64,000 bases of DNA from Asterias rubens (taxonomy: Eukaryota; Echinodermata; Asteroidea; Forcipulatida; Asteriidae), in contig NC_047062.1 of the NCBI RefSeq assembly GCF_902459465.1, positions 33,288,673-33,352,672 of the forward strand, written 5' to 3'. The position numbers and the translations under genes were made by a program. Shown piece by piece: positions 47,486 to 59,537 of the stretch. The notes beneath the pieces were generated by a model. The model did not search any database. It had not been told where the DNA came from and saw nothing but the letters and a program-made list of their open reading frames with translations. How positions within the stretch are numbered: position 1 is the stretch's first letter; each line of letters starts with the position of its first letter.

Positions 47486-48577
47486 ACATTTTCTGAATAC
47501 GACGATATCAAAAATTGGGCGAGTGCAACCCTAATCAAAATATTCCAAAATATTCGCTAGATACGGGAAATTTGTTCATTCTGCCTGACTGTGAAAACGC
47601 AAAGTTGTCGGCGTTTCGCCGGTGTCGTCTGCGCCTCTGAAAAAGCGTTTGACTGCTTGAATTTGCAGCAAATAAAAAATTAATAAATCTCCACAAAATA
47701 TACATTACCATTGTTTATTTCATTCAGTTCCACTTCAGCATGTGAAGACTTAATTTATCTCTACAACCTATAAGTTGTATCAGTCAATTTGTGTGGAATT
47801 ACGTCGCAAAAGATTTACTCATTTTGTCAATTTCTTCATTCTGTAGTCCGTCTGTTTGAAGGAGACATAAGTTTAGCATCAGTTTGTGTTGTGCGTACGT
47901 ACGTGATGTGTATTGCATTAACGTACAGTACATGGTGAATCATGTCACAACAACATATCATGGGGGGTCCCTCGCTCTGATTGGTCACTTATCACGTGTG
48001 ACGAAACGTTTCAGGTCACGGTTAGTCTGGCTTCATTCTTTAATGCTGTGTATAAACATAAAAAAGGGATAGGTTACAAGACATTGCAAAAGGTAAATCC
48101 CCGGTAGCTGGTTCCCCGAAAAACCAGTTAAAATATAGTCTGGTGCTTATCACCACGTTGGTAATTTTTGAGTATAAATCAAAGGTGATTGTGTGTAATT
48201 AAGTCGCGGTGCAGACGAACTGAGCTATTTTTGGGAAACCATAAACAAATGGCAGCTAGACTCCGCGCTTGACCGACTTTTGAAGGTTAGAAAACTGCCT
48301 GTATCGTCTGCTAAATATTGGGTTCTTTTGCATATATTTGTGCGCAGTAATTGTGTAGGGATTGTCCATAATTTGTAAATTGTAATTAAGTGGATAATGC
48401 TCGTCTTTTCTAGTTATTCAATTCATTGTTATAATTTTATATGATTTGATTATTTATTCAAAAATATTATTATTATATAAATTTCCATTCATATTTTATT
48501 TACATCACATTAATATAATATTAATATAATAATACTAACTATCATGACTATTTGTCTCTTGAATGTTGCTTTAATAG
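47486..48577. promoter_or_regulatory. Head-to-head promoter region of ARID4 (-) and the 48589-51413 gene (+)
   Basis: On the minus strand, CAGAAAAT|GTAAGTT gives a donor at about 47485. A non-coding first exon of ARID4 therefore probably extends right to about 47.6-47.8 kb. In the ARID4 frame this exon meets a stop without an ATG, so the start codon must lie in another small exon that I could not find between 46932 and 47485. On the plus strand a likely first exon precedes GTTAGA near 48287. The interval is less AT-rich than its surroundings and includes a CACGTG E-box near 47993. Confidence 0.4.
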
Positions 48578-48588
48578 TTTGGAGTAAG

Positions 48589-51413
48589 ATGAATGAAACC
48601 TGCAGTATGACAGAACATTCAGCTTCAACTGATAAGGTAAATTTGAATCAAAATCAATTTTTGCTAATCATTTATTTATCAAGCCAATAACTTTATTATT
48701 TTATTAATTGATTGTTGTTGCTTGAAATGAAAGTTGAATGGTATTCTCGGATTTGCTTTAAGTTCATGGCTTCAAGTTCAAACTCACAAACACCTGGATA
48801 AAATTGTTGTTTACTTTATTGTTGGGTTGTTAATAATTGTATTAACCTCCAGTGACCAGTTCGTAGCTAATAAAGTTTTGTAATAACATTAATAATAATA
48901 TTTTGATATAAATTATAATAAATAATATGTTCTTTCTATATCCAATGCATTAAGTACATGGCTACTGCATTTTGATGTGGTTTGTTATTGTTTTGTTCTT
49001 TCTAAAGATTTTAAAGACAAGAGAAGAAATTACAAGACAATCCATCTGTAACATTTCTGATGCAATCTCAACTGTGGTGAGCCACAGCACCAATGATGAA
49101 TTCAGGAACACTTGTTTCTCACTCCTAGAGGTATGTATATTCTTCTTATTTATAACTTAACTTTATTCTAAATCCAAACAGAGAGAATGACGGTATAAAT
49201 ACACAATCAAGAACCACAGGAAAATATCAATACAACAAGCTTTGAAGTTGAAAGGGCCATACATATAAGCACTTATATTTAAAACCATAATTATTTTGAT
49301 TTGATTTTATAAGTTCAGCAACTGTGGCATATGTAAAAAACCAAAGTCTAACAATTTTGACAATCGATTGTGAGTAAAGGAAAGTTTGAAAGAATGTTCA
49401 AGCTGGATAGAAGAGATAAAATCTGTGTTTGTTTATTATTGTTTTGTTTGATCCTTAGGTACCTAACTCATCTAGTCTAGCAGCAGCAGTTTCTTCCAAA
49501 CTCACATCTATATCATCTTATCGTTATGAAGTTTCATTGCCATCTGAAGCACCAACAACACAACAGGTAAAAAACAGGATCAGTCAATAGAGGGCGCTCT
49601 TTAGGTTCACTGTTAAGTTGCTTGGTATGGAAAAAAAAAAGGTTATTTCCAATCCACACAGACCCTTGTAGTTTCAAGATTGCATTGAATCTGTTTTATA
49701 TCTAAAGCTGTTGGTATTTTAATGGTATGAAACATAGCATTATTTTTGTCGATTTGATTGGGGTATGCAATGATTTAAATGTGTTTATATTGTTTTAGTA
49801 AAGTAGGGTTGTCAAGATGTTGGAAATTGAAACTATTTTACAGTACAATAAGAATGAGATGCCTGGGGCAATAATTAGTGTACAAAGTATTCAACGTAAA
49901 TATTCAGATGAAATAAGATAGTTGATTGATTTCATTTATTGGCAGATATTTAATATGTATTTTGACCTTTTAGGCTTGAGCTTAAAATTGATAGGTAGAA
50001 TTGGGACTTCCTTAATTTGCGTTGATTTTTTCTGAACTGATCAGCAGCAGCCTCCTGTAGTGCTATGGGGTCAGTTGAATTCACAGCAGTCATCAATGGA
50101 GTCAAGTCTGCAGAAAGATCAAGAAATATCACAACTCCAACCTACAGATAACTTTAATAATGCCTTTGATGTAAGTAGAAAGAAATAAGAAAAGACAGGG
50201 AAGTAAACTACTGAGCCAGCATAATAATAATTATTATATTGTAAAAAAAAACATCTGTTTGTCGCAGTCCAAAGACTGAATTAAAATACAGATTAAAATA
50301 ATCCCCAGATATATTTGTTTTGTTGTTATCCACCATGGAGTTTAGGAAACAACAGCCTTTTCAGTTTAAAAGAAAGATCATTGATTAATTCTAGTTCATA
50401 AAAATTACATCACAGTGGAGAAAAGATATTCAAAAGGAAGAATGCTATACTAATGTTATCTGAGCTTACACTGAAAATGATTACCATTATTATTGACAAG
50501 AACCGTTGTTAGAGTTTATCTTTGAGCGTTATGAAATCACCTGGAAGTTAGAAGTGGTTGGCACTTTCACATCCTTGTTGTGTAAGCTGATACATTCAGG
50601 AGATTCCAAAAGTCATTTTGTTTTGTCAAAAAGGATAATTGAGTGGCGTGGAAACGTGTTTCAATGACAGGATCATATGAAAACATGAATTCCCATATGA
50701 CAGAGAGACTGTTTAGAGCCTAGTCTCAGATTGGTTGATGAAAGATGAACTTAAGCAGATTATTATTTGTTTGTTTCCATAGTTGGATTTTAATGATGAT
50801 GACTTTTTCGATGAGATCAAGACAACTGTGGTATCAGAAACTAAACGGCAAATCCCACCACAATTTGACAGTAATGTAGCAACATCATCCATCATCAACC
50901 CTCCCAAGTCTCTTGAGGTAACTCAATAAATAGCTTGTGGTATTTTACCTGTGGAAATGATCTTGTGAAAATAACTAATCACATCAATTAAACATGTTTA
51001 AAATAAGATTATCTTTACAAATACATTCAATGTGAGGATTATCAAATATCAAGCAGTTTTCAGTTGAAGAATGTTAAACCTTGAAATTTTTAAAACAAAA
51101 GCATATCAAGGCTTCTGCTTGAAAAATATTGAGACATTGAATGTATATCAACAGAAAAAAAACCAATGAAATTTGTTTTGAACTTTGTTTATGGTGTTTT
51201 ATTTGAAGGTCCCAAGTTACATATCTTTTCCTTGTTTACATTAAATAATCTCCAATACTGAATGGATTTTGTTTAAGTATAAAGTTTAACTGAGCAGTAA
51301 GTGTCCACTGTGATGTGTTTTGATCTTGTACCCAGGTTCCTAGTTCACCATTCATCAAAGGGGACTGGTTTGATGAAGTCTTAGACACCGATCTGTTCTT
51401 CAATGAAAGCTGA
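48589..51413 (+). CDS. Unrecognised 205-residue acidic protein
   Basis: Six coding exons all in phase 0: 48589-48636, 49008-49130, 49459-49566, 50045-50170, 50783-50917 and 51336-51413. All have good GT-AG sites; the fourth has a CAGCAGCAG acceptor that could allow a few extra or missing Gln. The protein starts MNETCSMTEHSASTDK and continues with a short helical region (REEITRQSICNISDAISTVV). A Ser/Gln-rich middle follows, then two acidic-aromatic stretches, LDFNDDDFFDEIKTTV and KGDWFDEVLDTDLFFNES at the very end. Such motifs resemble transactivation or RPA70N-binding helices; this is pattern similarity only. No family was recognised. It is divergent from ARID4 and probably shares its promoter. 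The uniform phase and clean sites argue it is real. Confidence 0.75.
50462..50645. repeat. Family F repeat, copy 1
   Basis: It contains ACTGAAAATGATTACC, CTTTCACATCCTTGTTGTGT, AAGCTGATA and TTTTGTTTTGTCAAA in order. The same words in the same order and orientation are at 51832-52010. This copy is intronic; the other is in the presumed 3'UTR of the same gene. Confidence 0.8.
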
Positions 51414-51654
51414 GATGATGTCATACCCCAAAATAGATTGCCCTGTGAGCAGCAACAGTGGTCATCTATTTAAAGGTATGACATCACTACCTCCATATAG
51501 CAGTAGCTACCGACCACCGTGATATCCAAGCTTCCTACGCCAGTAATTGAGTTCACTTTGATAAAATCTGCTTCTCACACAAAAAGTTAGTCAGTGGTTT
51601 GCCTTGAATGTTTTTAATTTCTGAGTTCTCCTCTTAAATGTAAATGTTTAGTCT

Positions 51655-51800
51655 CTGGGCCCAAATTTCGTAGAGCTGCTTAAGCAGACAATTTTTCTAA
51701 GCAGAAATGAGCAGGATACCAATCACAAACTGTACATGGTTCATAGTATTTTGGCAGGTAACCTTACTCTGGTAAGCATAAAGATTCGGGCCCACTTTCA
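51655..51800. mobile_element. Family C MITE-like element
   Basis: It starts GGGCCCAAATTTCGTAGAGC, then TGCTTAAGCAGACAATTTTT, then AGCAGAAATGAGCAGGATAC, and ends near CTTACTCTGGTAAGCATAAA. The right terminus is cut short relative to the 52826-52998 copy and runs into a second GGGCCCACTTTCATAATGCT terminus. Confidence 0.65.
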
Positions 51801-51831
51801 TAATGCTGCTGGGTGCTTGCCACAGAATCAG

Positions 51832-52010
51832 GCTCTAAACTGAAAATGATAACCCTTTTCTTGACAAGTTGTTGTTAGAGTTTGTCTTTGAACCTCATGA
51901 ATTGAAATGAAAGGAAGAAGTTGTTCTCACTTTCACATCCTTGTTGTGTAAGCTGATAGGACATTCTGAAAGACTTATCGTTTTGTTTTGTCAAATTGGA
52001 TATTTGAGTT
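51832..52010. repeat. Family F repeat, copy 2
   Basis: It matches 50462-50645 in order and orientation. Shared words are AAACTGAAAATGAT, GTTGTTAGAGTTTGTCTTTG, CTTTCACATCCTTGTTGTGT and TTTTGTTTTGTCAAA. It is preceded by a GGGCCCACTTTCATAATGCT terminus, which may be its true left end. Confidence 0.8.
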
Positions 52011-52825
52011 ATTTATACGTTTTAAAACATTGGCTTTATAGTGACTGGGCAAACCCATTTCAGAATTGCTGCACTGGTGTTTTTTTGAAAACTTAAAAGC
52101 TGTGTTTCTGAAATTTGTGAATAATAATGATAATGAAGACAACTCAATGTTTGAGGCCATTTCTCAGGTTATTGTTGCTGACCTAAACTTGATTAAAACA
52201 TAATGTCTTCACAGATCTTTTCTAGATCTTGATTTGCTAATTATATGACAATTTATTAATTTCTTGCCATTTGTTGTTTATAGAAGGTTCATCTAAGTTA
52301 AAAGTTCTACAAGGTGTACAATTGACAAACAATTTTCTCAGGTATTATAATGTAATTTTTTTATATTTGTTATTATATTCAGTTAGGATATAACAAATGA
52401 CTGATTTCTTATTAAACATTTAAAATGCAGAAATGCATTTTGAGAACTGAAATGATGCGTAAAAGAGTTGCTCATTTGATATTAGCTTGAATTCATTAGG
52501 ATCCCAGCAACACTACACAGCCCGACTACATACAGGAACCCAACATGCTATGCCGACAATGATAAACCAGGCTTTAAAGCTTGAATTTAACTCGTTCTCA
52601 CAGAAAGATGAACTATTTTGTATTTGATAGCTTTCACTCAGGCACTGTGAAAGTAAGATCTGTAAATCTCATAAGTAGAGGTTAGGTCTGATTTGACAGA
52701 AAAATTCCTATTATGGTTCTCGATGATAATTTAATACTCTCAGAGATAAAAATCACTTGGAAATAAAACCCTCCTGGTAATATGGCTTATTCACTGACAG
52801 AGTGCCCCTTCAAAGCTGACTTCAA

Positions 52826-52998
52826 CAGGGCTCAGTTTCATAGAGAAAATATTGCTTAACAATTTTCTGATGAGCAGGATACAAGTTACGAACTGTACTT
52901 GTGACATTGTAGCTATGCTAGTCACCTTATTCTGGTAAGCATATTCTTGTTATGCTTAGCTACTTTTTGTGCTTAAGCAGCTCTATGAAATTGGGCCG
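52826..52998. mobile_element. Family C MITE-like element, best-preserved copy
   Basis: The left end GGGCTCAGTTTCATAGAG and the right end CTCTATGAAATTGGGCC are inverted repeats. Between them are AATTTTCTGATGAGCAGG, CACCTTATTCTGGTAAGC, and TTTGTGCTTAAGCAG near the right end. The length is about 173 bp with no coding capacity. Diverged copies lie near 9.37, 25.4, 30.1 and 51.7 kb. Confidence 0.75.
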
Positions 52999-55321
52999 AG
53001 AGCTCAACATGAATATTGTTCTCATGAGTGATAGGTCATGACCTGGTTACATCAGCAATATCCATTGTTTACTCCCTAATGTATTGTGACGGAACTCGAG
53101 AATGTGTGTATTTCCGCCCATTACATCCTGCAAGAAATGTTAACAGATTTTAACACCAAGTAGAAGTCATCGATCTAGCATTAAGGACAAGTATTCACTT
53201 GTATTATTGTGTCATAGTTGACTTTATACATGTAGAATAACACATGTTAAAAACTGCTTCACAAAGTCATTGTGGTGTGACAAGCGGCCAGGGTAGTATT
53301 TGACCGATATCCATTACCAAACTTCCTCACTTTCCCAACCCCTTTGCTGTTTTCAAGTCGGCCTCAACATAATTTTGTTTCAAGCTTTTTTGTAGAAGTT
53401 TCAGAAGTACCAATGATTGGGTTTCAATGAACTTCCATATCGAAATTAGTTTACCCAAGACAAGAAATCAGAAGCCTTGAATGGCAGTAGGTAGACAGGG
53501 TAGAGAAATGGCTAGTCAGTCTGAAAACTAAACCAGTATGCCATCCTTTGTATTAAAGTTTTGGAAGGCAGCTAGGTTCAAGTTCACACAAGGACCAATG
53601 GTTATCTAGTGATTGTACGGTGACATCGCTGGGTATGCGCACAGTTGAAGTGTGAAGGACTCTAGGCACGTCATGTCAAAGCAAATGGCGGCATAACGTA
53701 CTCTATCATTTTCAGATAACTGGTTCACTCTGCACTGTACTATGAAAACGGCTATTGATAACCAGAGATGCGACCACGCCCAGTAGGCTGGTACGAAATA
53801 GTTGACTAGCGTATTCAAACTGTCGTCGACTAGACAGATATCAGGCGAACGTAGTCGGACAATGGTCAAGGATAGTTCTTGCACGAACTTGGCCAAGGTA
53901 GCAACTGATTGTATTGACTACTTTTAATGAAGTCTATTTAAAGACAGTTATTCAAAGATAACACAAAGAACTGGACACAAGACCTTTTTACATGTATATG
54001 GCTGTTCCATGCATGTTACTTTTTATTATTAAATAAAAGTTGTACAAACACTTTCTGTAAACTTCCAATGTTCATGTTTATTTTTCCTTGAGATTACAAT
54101 ACAATTTAACAGTGCACATTTGTCATGGGACATAATGAATTTTGTTTGCTTATTTCAAAAGGAAAAACAAGCCTGCCAAGTAAACGGATAGATTTGTTTT
54201 GATTTGTTACTTATATGAAATGAACATATATAGTTCTATATATGAGGACTATATTACAGTATATATATAAATATATATATATACGTTATGCACAAAATGC
54301 ATTGTGAATTAGATCACACATTTGTGTGCAGAGCTTCTTTTAAAAATAAAAAATAAAAAAAAATAAAAAATTAAACTGACAATGTACATGCGTAGATTAA
54401 ACTAAATAAAATGTACATAACAAAAATAATTTGACGGTAATGTACAGCGAACACAAATGGCTACATACCTTGGAGCCACTCTGTCCTTTGCATAATGTTA
54501 TTTTAAACAAAACTTCAATGCAGCTGTGTGATCACACATAAATTTTGTTACAAATTCCTGAGTTTTTGACTCAGAATATGTAACATGAAGGAAACAAGCA
54601 GCAATTTAATCACATTCATAGCAGAAAGCAAAGCAGGACATCTTCAAAACATCAACAATAAAAAACACAAATATATATACAGGCAGCTTATTGTCAGCTC
54701 AAATAAAAAACCTGCTGTCGTTACAACTGCAGATAACCGACGCTCCAAACCAGAACAAAAAAACTTCCATTGAAATGTGCCTTCTCAAATCTCCGATTCT
54801 CGTGTCACACAACCATCACTTAACAAAAAATACCAACAGAAACAACCCACAAACCTCAGTCAATGGCAACATTGTCAAAAATCAAACAAAAAAGACATCT
54901 TTAAGACCCAAGAAAGTCTTAGCAAACTTAAAGTTTGCCATGTCACACTGGCAATAAAGTCTTGCTGGCAAGCAAGATAAGAAAGAATAACCCCTTCACA
55001 TTATGTTTACCTAATTGGTACCATTTTATAGGAACCTCTCCATTTATAAGAATGTCTTTTTAATATTTATTAACAATACAACAGAGATATGATTACTTTT
55101 TATAAAAATGAAATAAAAAATATAAGCTACTCAAATTAAAACATTAGACTATATTAAAAACAACCTGGACTGAATTTCAGAGCGCTGGTTACTGTGGAAC
55201 TATGTACTTCCAGAACCATGTAGTGCAGTACCATGAAATTGGGCCAGATATGGTTGCCATAACAATTGGTGGTAATGTTAACAAAACAAAATCAATGAAT
55301 ACATGTATATTCTAAAAAGAC

Positions 55322-55427
55322 GAGTTGCTCGTCCTAACTTAGCACTAGCCCTAAGTTTTTAACATCTCCCAGGACTAGTCCTAATTTAAGAATAGTCTGA
55401 ACTCTTTGTGAAATCCACCCCAGGATT
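55322..55427. repeat. Family D element fragment
   Basis: It contains CGTCCTAACTTAGCACTAGC, AGGACTAGTCCTAA and the terminus CTCTTTGTGAAATCCACCCC. The terminus is the inverse of GGGTGGATTTTACAGAGAGT at 55905. Confidence 0.55.
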
Positions 55428-55842
55428 ACAAACACGCTAAGCAGATCATCACCACAAATCACTGCTCCCCACTCAACTAGCAATAATTAACTCAAGGATC
55501 ATTTTCCCTGGTAGTGTTGTTAAAGTAGTAAGCAATCCACTTAGCATTTGTGACTCTGCTAAGCGAGTTTATGACCCGTTTGTTGGCTGGTCAACAGATC
55601 ACTGGAGGAACAGATCAATTAAAGCCAGGAAAGGGGAGAGTGAGTCAGGAAACATAGAAATCAATTTTGGAAAGACAACTTTGTTAAGTAAACACCTGTT
55701 TCTCAACAAAATATTATCCCCTGGCTAAATTTAAGCTGTAATCCATGATGACTAAAGGCCCTCATTTGAGGCTGTTTGAAAGCTTCCTAATAACCTTCAA
55801 TGATTACTAAGAACCTGCCCCAAAAAACAATAAGTTATCCTG

Positions 55843-56128
55843 CTTAACCCTCAGAAATAGAACACGGAGAATGATGAGCTCTATGCAGGCTCTCTATGTC
55901 AGCTAGGGTGGATTTTACAGAGAGTTAAGACTAGTCTTATCTTGAGTGAGGACGAGTTACTAGCTTTAACTTGGAACTTTCTTTGTGAAATTGACCCAGG
56001 TGGACATAGAGTATCAAATACTTTGTGACATGCTTAAAATAGCATCCTGCATTAATTGTCTCAAAGCAAATTAACATTAAAATCCTGACACACACAACAT
56101 TCTCCGAGTTCTGTTTCTAGGGTTAAGT
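55843..56128. mobile_element. Family G MITE with about 30-bp terminal inverted repeats, copy 1
   Basis: The left end CTTAACCCTCAGAAATAGAA and CACGGAGAATG is mirrored by CATTCTCCGAGTTCTG and TTTCTAGGGTTAAG. The interior matches 58509-58735 (CTCTATGTCA, GTGGACATAGAGTA, CTCAAAGCA and ACACACA words). Copy 1 carries an extra insert at 55905-56000. Confidence 0.75.
55905..56000. mobile_element. Family D element nested inside the family G copy
   Basis: GGGTGGATTTTACAGAGAGT at the left and TTTCTTTGTGAAATTGACCC at the right are imperfect inverted ends. Between them are AAGACTAGTCTTATC and AGGACGAGTTACTAG. The family G copy at 58509-58735 lacks this stretch, so it acts as an empty site. Confidence 0.7.
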
Positions 56129-58508
56129 CATACCTTTGGATCGAAGGATCAATTTGAACTATACAAAATACTGTCTATGCTTGAACCGTTTGATCTTGGT
56201 TAAGTTATTATATTTATCTTAATAAAAAATAATATTACTATCTGCATTGGAAGTCAATGTAACCATTTGGAGCTTTCTCTTTTGGACAAAATATATTACT
56301 GTTTGAAACCCATTTAAAAGCATGTATATACTTTTGAATGGGAAAATATTTACTGTTTACATGATTTCAATGTTTGTTATCAAAATAAAGTCACTTTCAA
56401 AAAGTAGCTTCTACTAAGGGAGTAGCCCACCTTGTTGAGCTATATGACTCTCTTTTAACATCGGTATGACGACTATAATATAAGACTAATGAATCAAAGA
56501 GAGCCATAACAGCCAAACAAGGTGGCCTACTAAGGGAGATCTGATTGTTTTATGTTGTTTGTTTCGGATTGAACAATAAAAGAGATCTCTTAATCATTGT
56601 TTATATTTAAAATATTCCAAACCAAAAGTATATACACGCTGTAAGGTAGGAAGGTCTAGTTCGGGCTGACGTTATTCATGTAGGACACATAATGTGTGTG
56701 TAAATGGGGACAGAAGCACATCATAACAATCTTCTTGTTTGTTTCGCAACGACCAACAGGGGATGGGTTTAAGGCGTGGGATGTTGCAATCCCCGCCTTC
56801 CCCCTCCCTCAACCACCCACCCACCCACCACTAACACTACATGACGTCATTATATCGTGGAAGTGTTTGCTCCATAAGGGGATAGACAGTTATAAATACT
56901 CCAAGTTTGTTTTTTTGACGTTGTCTTAAAGTTACCTACAAGAATTGAGAATTCAGGCCAAGACATTAACAGATCTATAATTAACAATGATGATTAATTT
57001 CAAAAGACTTTGCAAAAAAGTGGATTACATAATTGTAAGGTGATACAACTGGATTAATGAGCCAGTAATTACAGAACAGGTCTGTAATTTTGCATATTTT
57101 TTGTATTTTTTTGATTAATGTTATAGCATAAAAAATATCTCTGTACATTTATATATATATTTATATATATCTCTGTTGATAAAGCAAAAATAATTTTGTG
57201 ACATCTAAGATCTTTTTCTTCTTCTCTTTTTAACTTGACTTAAATTTACATTTGCTCTCAAATGTATTTTCTGATGTTGAAACAAACTAAGGATAGAGGT
57301 TTTACATTTTGTTTGTCTTTGTTTGTCGCAAGAGCTGTTCCGTTGTACGCACGAAAAAGTGGAGCTGTGTCTGTCAATAAAGGAAGTTGCGCAATCAAGC
57401 AAACACTAGTCTGGCTCCATCTGTGTTGACTTCATTGTGTCTCCACAGCTAGGCAGATGAACAAGATCAACTCAATTTTTCTAGCCAGACATTGCTCCTT
57501 ACTTCCTCCCAGCGCAGGAAACTATTCACCAAACATCCTGATCAGAAACATCTTACTTCAAGAGCTTGTTTCATTGTTGTGTGAGCACGATCAAACAAGT
57601 GATTAGAAAACATTGCAGAACCCATGTCACATGAAGAAACATAAAAGAAGCAGACATTTTGATTCCGACTTTGGAGGAAAAGGACTTCTAGAAAAACGCC
57701 TCACGTCTTGATTGATAATCTTCAGTAAGACACGAGGGAGCGTTATTATGAATTACACAGCGTTGCAGGACGTTCTAGTTTCCCATTTTCTGATGATCTC
57801 ATGGTGTGACAGGAACCAAGTCTTTTGTACATCGTTACTAATACATGTAATCGCTGTGACTCAATTTGATAAAATATACTCTGGGTATTACAGCCAACCC
57901 TTCGATGACAGAGGCATTCAAAGGGGAAATGGCCAGTTACTCTTTGTACATAATCGCCAGGAAAAAAATATATATCAAATGTACAACGGCCATAAATGCA
58001 TTGACTTAAACTGGATTGGGTTGCCAATAAAGAAGTAACATTTCAACTTTAATAAACAACAGGAGGACTTGTAAACCATATGTAATGTTTGCATTTCTTG
58101 CACTGGTCACTTCATAATAGTTTTGTTTATGGATAAAGTATAAATGCATCTAAGTTGTGACACATAAAAGTTTTTTAACGCTTTATAAAAAACAACATTG
58201 AATTCCAAATTGTCTGCAAGCTGGAGGCAAAAACAAAAAAAACAAGACCGAAAAAAATAAATAAAGAAAGAAAACAAATTATCGCACCAAATCTGATGGT
58301 AAGTAAATGGAAGCAGTAAGCGTAATATACAACGGTATTTATAAACATTTTGAAGTGCTTCAAATTAATAATGAAATATAATAATTAAATGTTACATGCA
58401 TTGGCACTATGTTGTTTGACAGGTTTAAACAGCGATAGACAATGGCCTTTACTGTCAATCAGGATCACATGTAAATGTCAGATTAGATGTGAAGTGCACA
58501 GGCCATTG

Positions 58509-58735
58509 AAATAGAACAAAGAGAATGCTGAGCTCAGTTGTCGTCTGTGTCTACTTTGAGCGCCCTCTATGTCATAGAGTGGACATAGAGTAACTATACC
58601 ATATGACATGTCAGCATGGCAAAATTAACCAGATCAACCAATGGGAAAGCTGAAGTTAGCCAAAGAGCTAAAATTGCAGCATGTATGATTTTCCTCAAAG
58701 CAGACACACACAGCATTCTTCAAGTTATATTTTTA
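58509..58735. mobile_element. Family G MITE, copy 2 (without insert)
   Basis: GAAATAGAACAAAGAGAATG and CTGAGCTC at the left are mirrored by CAGCATTCTTCAAGTTATAT at the right. The centre reads CCTCTATGTCATAGAGTGGA and CATAGAGTAAC without interruption. Confidence 0.7.
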
Positions 58736-59537
58736 CGGTAATAAGGCCGTGTCGTTTCTGACATGGCCCAACACATTAATGGAGTTTAGAATGGTGCTCG
58801 ACCAACAGACACTCTTAAAACACAAGCAGCAGCACCCAAGTCTAATGAATGTGAATAAGTACCCAGACTGACACGTCAGAATCAAACTCCATTTTACCAG
58901 AGATGTAACTTGACTATGAGGAACTAAATGACACTTTATTATTTGAGATATCCGGAATAACACATCACATGTGTATTTTCGCTGTTTAGATCAACACAGG
59001 TTTGTTATCAATGCCCACAAAATTGTAAATTGACAAAGCTTTTCTGAGATATTGGTTTTTGTGTGGCTTGATTTGGTGTCATCTTCTACACAACGTGTTA
59101 CTTCAAATATGTACATTGTACATAATAACTTTTCCTTAATTGCTATGAGTTGCTTATACTCTTGGTGAAATCAATAATTCAAGTTTTTCAACAAAAAAGA
59201 AGATGGAATTCTTGTAACAAAAATGTAAACATAGTTGTCTTGGTGTGAAGTTTCCTTTTTGTCGGAGGATTGTTGTTATAAATTTATCTTTACATCGTTG
59301 AAAAGTTCTCTTTGACAAGTTAATTAAATGAATAACCGATTTAATATGTATCCTCAAAGACAATCCGAGCATGGACAAGTAACTGTCTAAGATAGAAATT
59401 GAAACTGAATCAAAAAGCCGAGACCCAAACAATAATGTAAACTTTAGTGATGACTTAAGGACACTTTGACTTCTCTGCTACTTCAACCTTTCAACTATGA
59501 ACAAGCACCCTTTGAACCCATTGTGGAGTCCATTCGA

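Larger units (their letters stand above)
51414..54060 (+). other. Presumed 3'UTR of the 48589-51413 gene, repeat-rich
   Basis: An AATAAA at 54032-54037 could end this transcript. The minus-strand signal at 54077-54082 could end SPRED. The stretch contains family C elements at 51655-51800 and 52826-52998 and family F at 51832-52010. I see no further coding exon. Confidence 0.4.
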
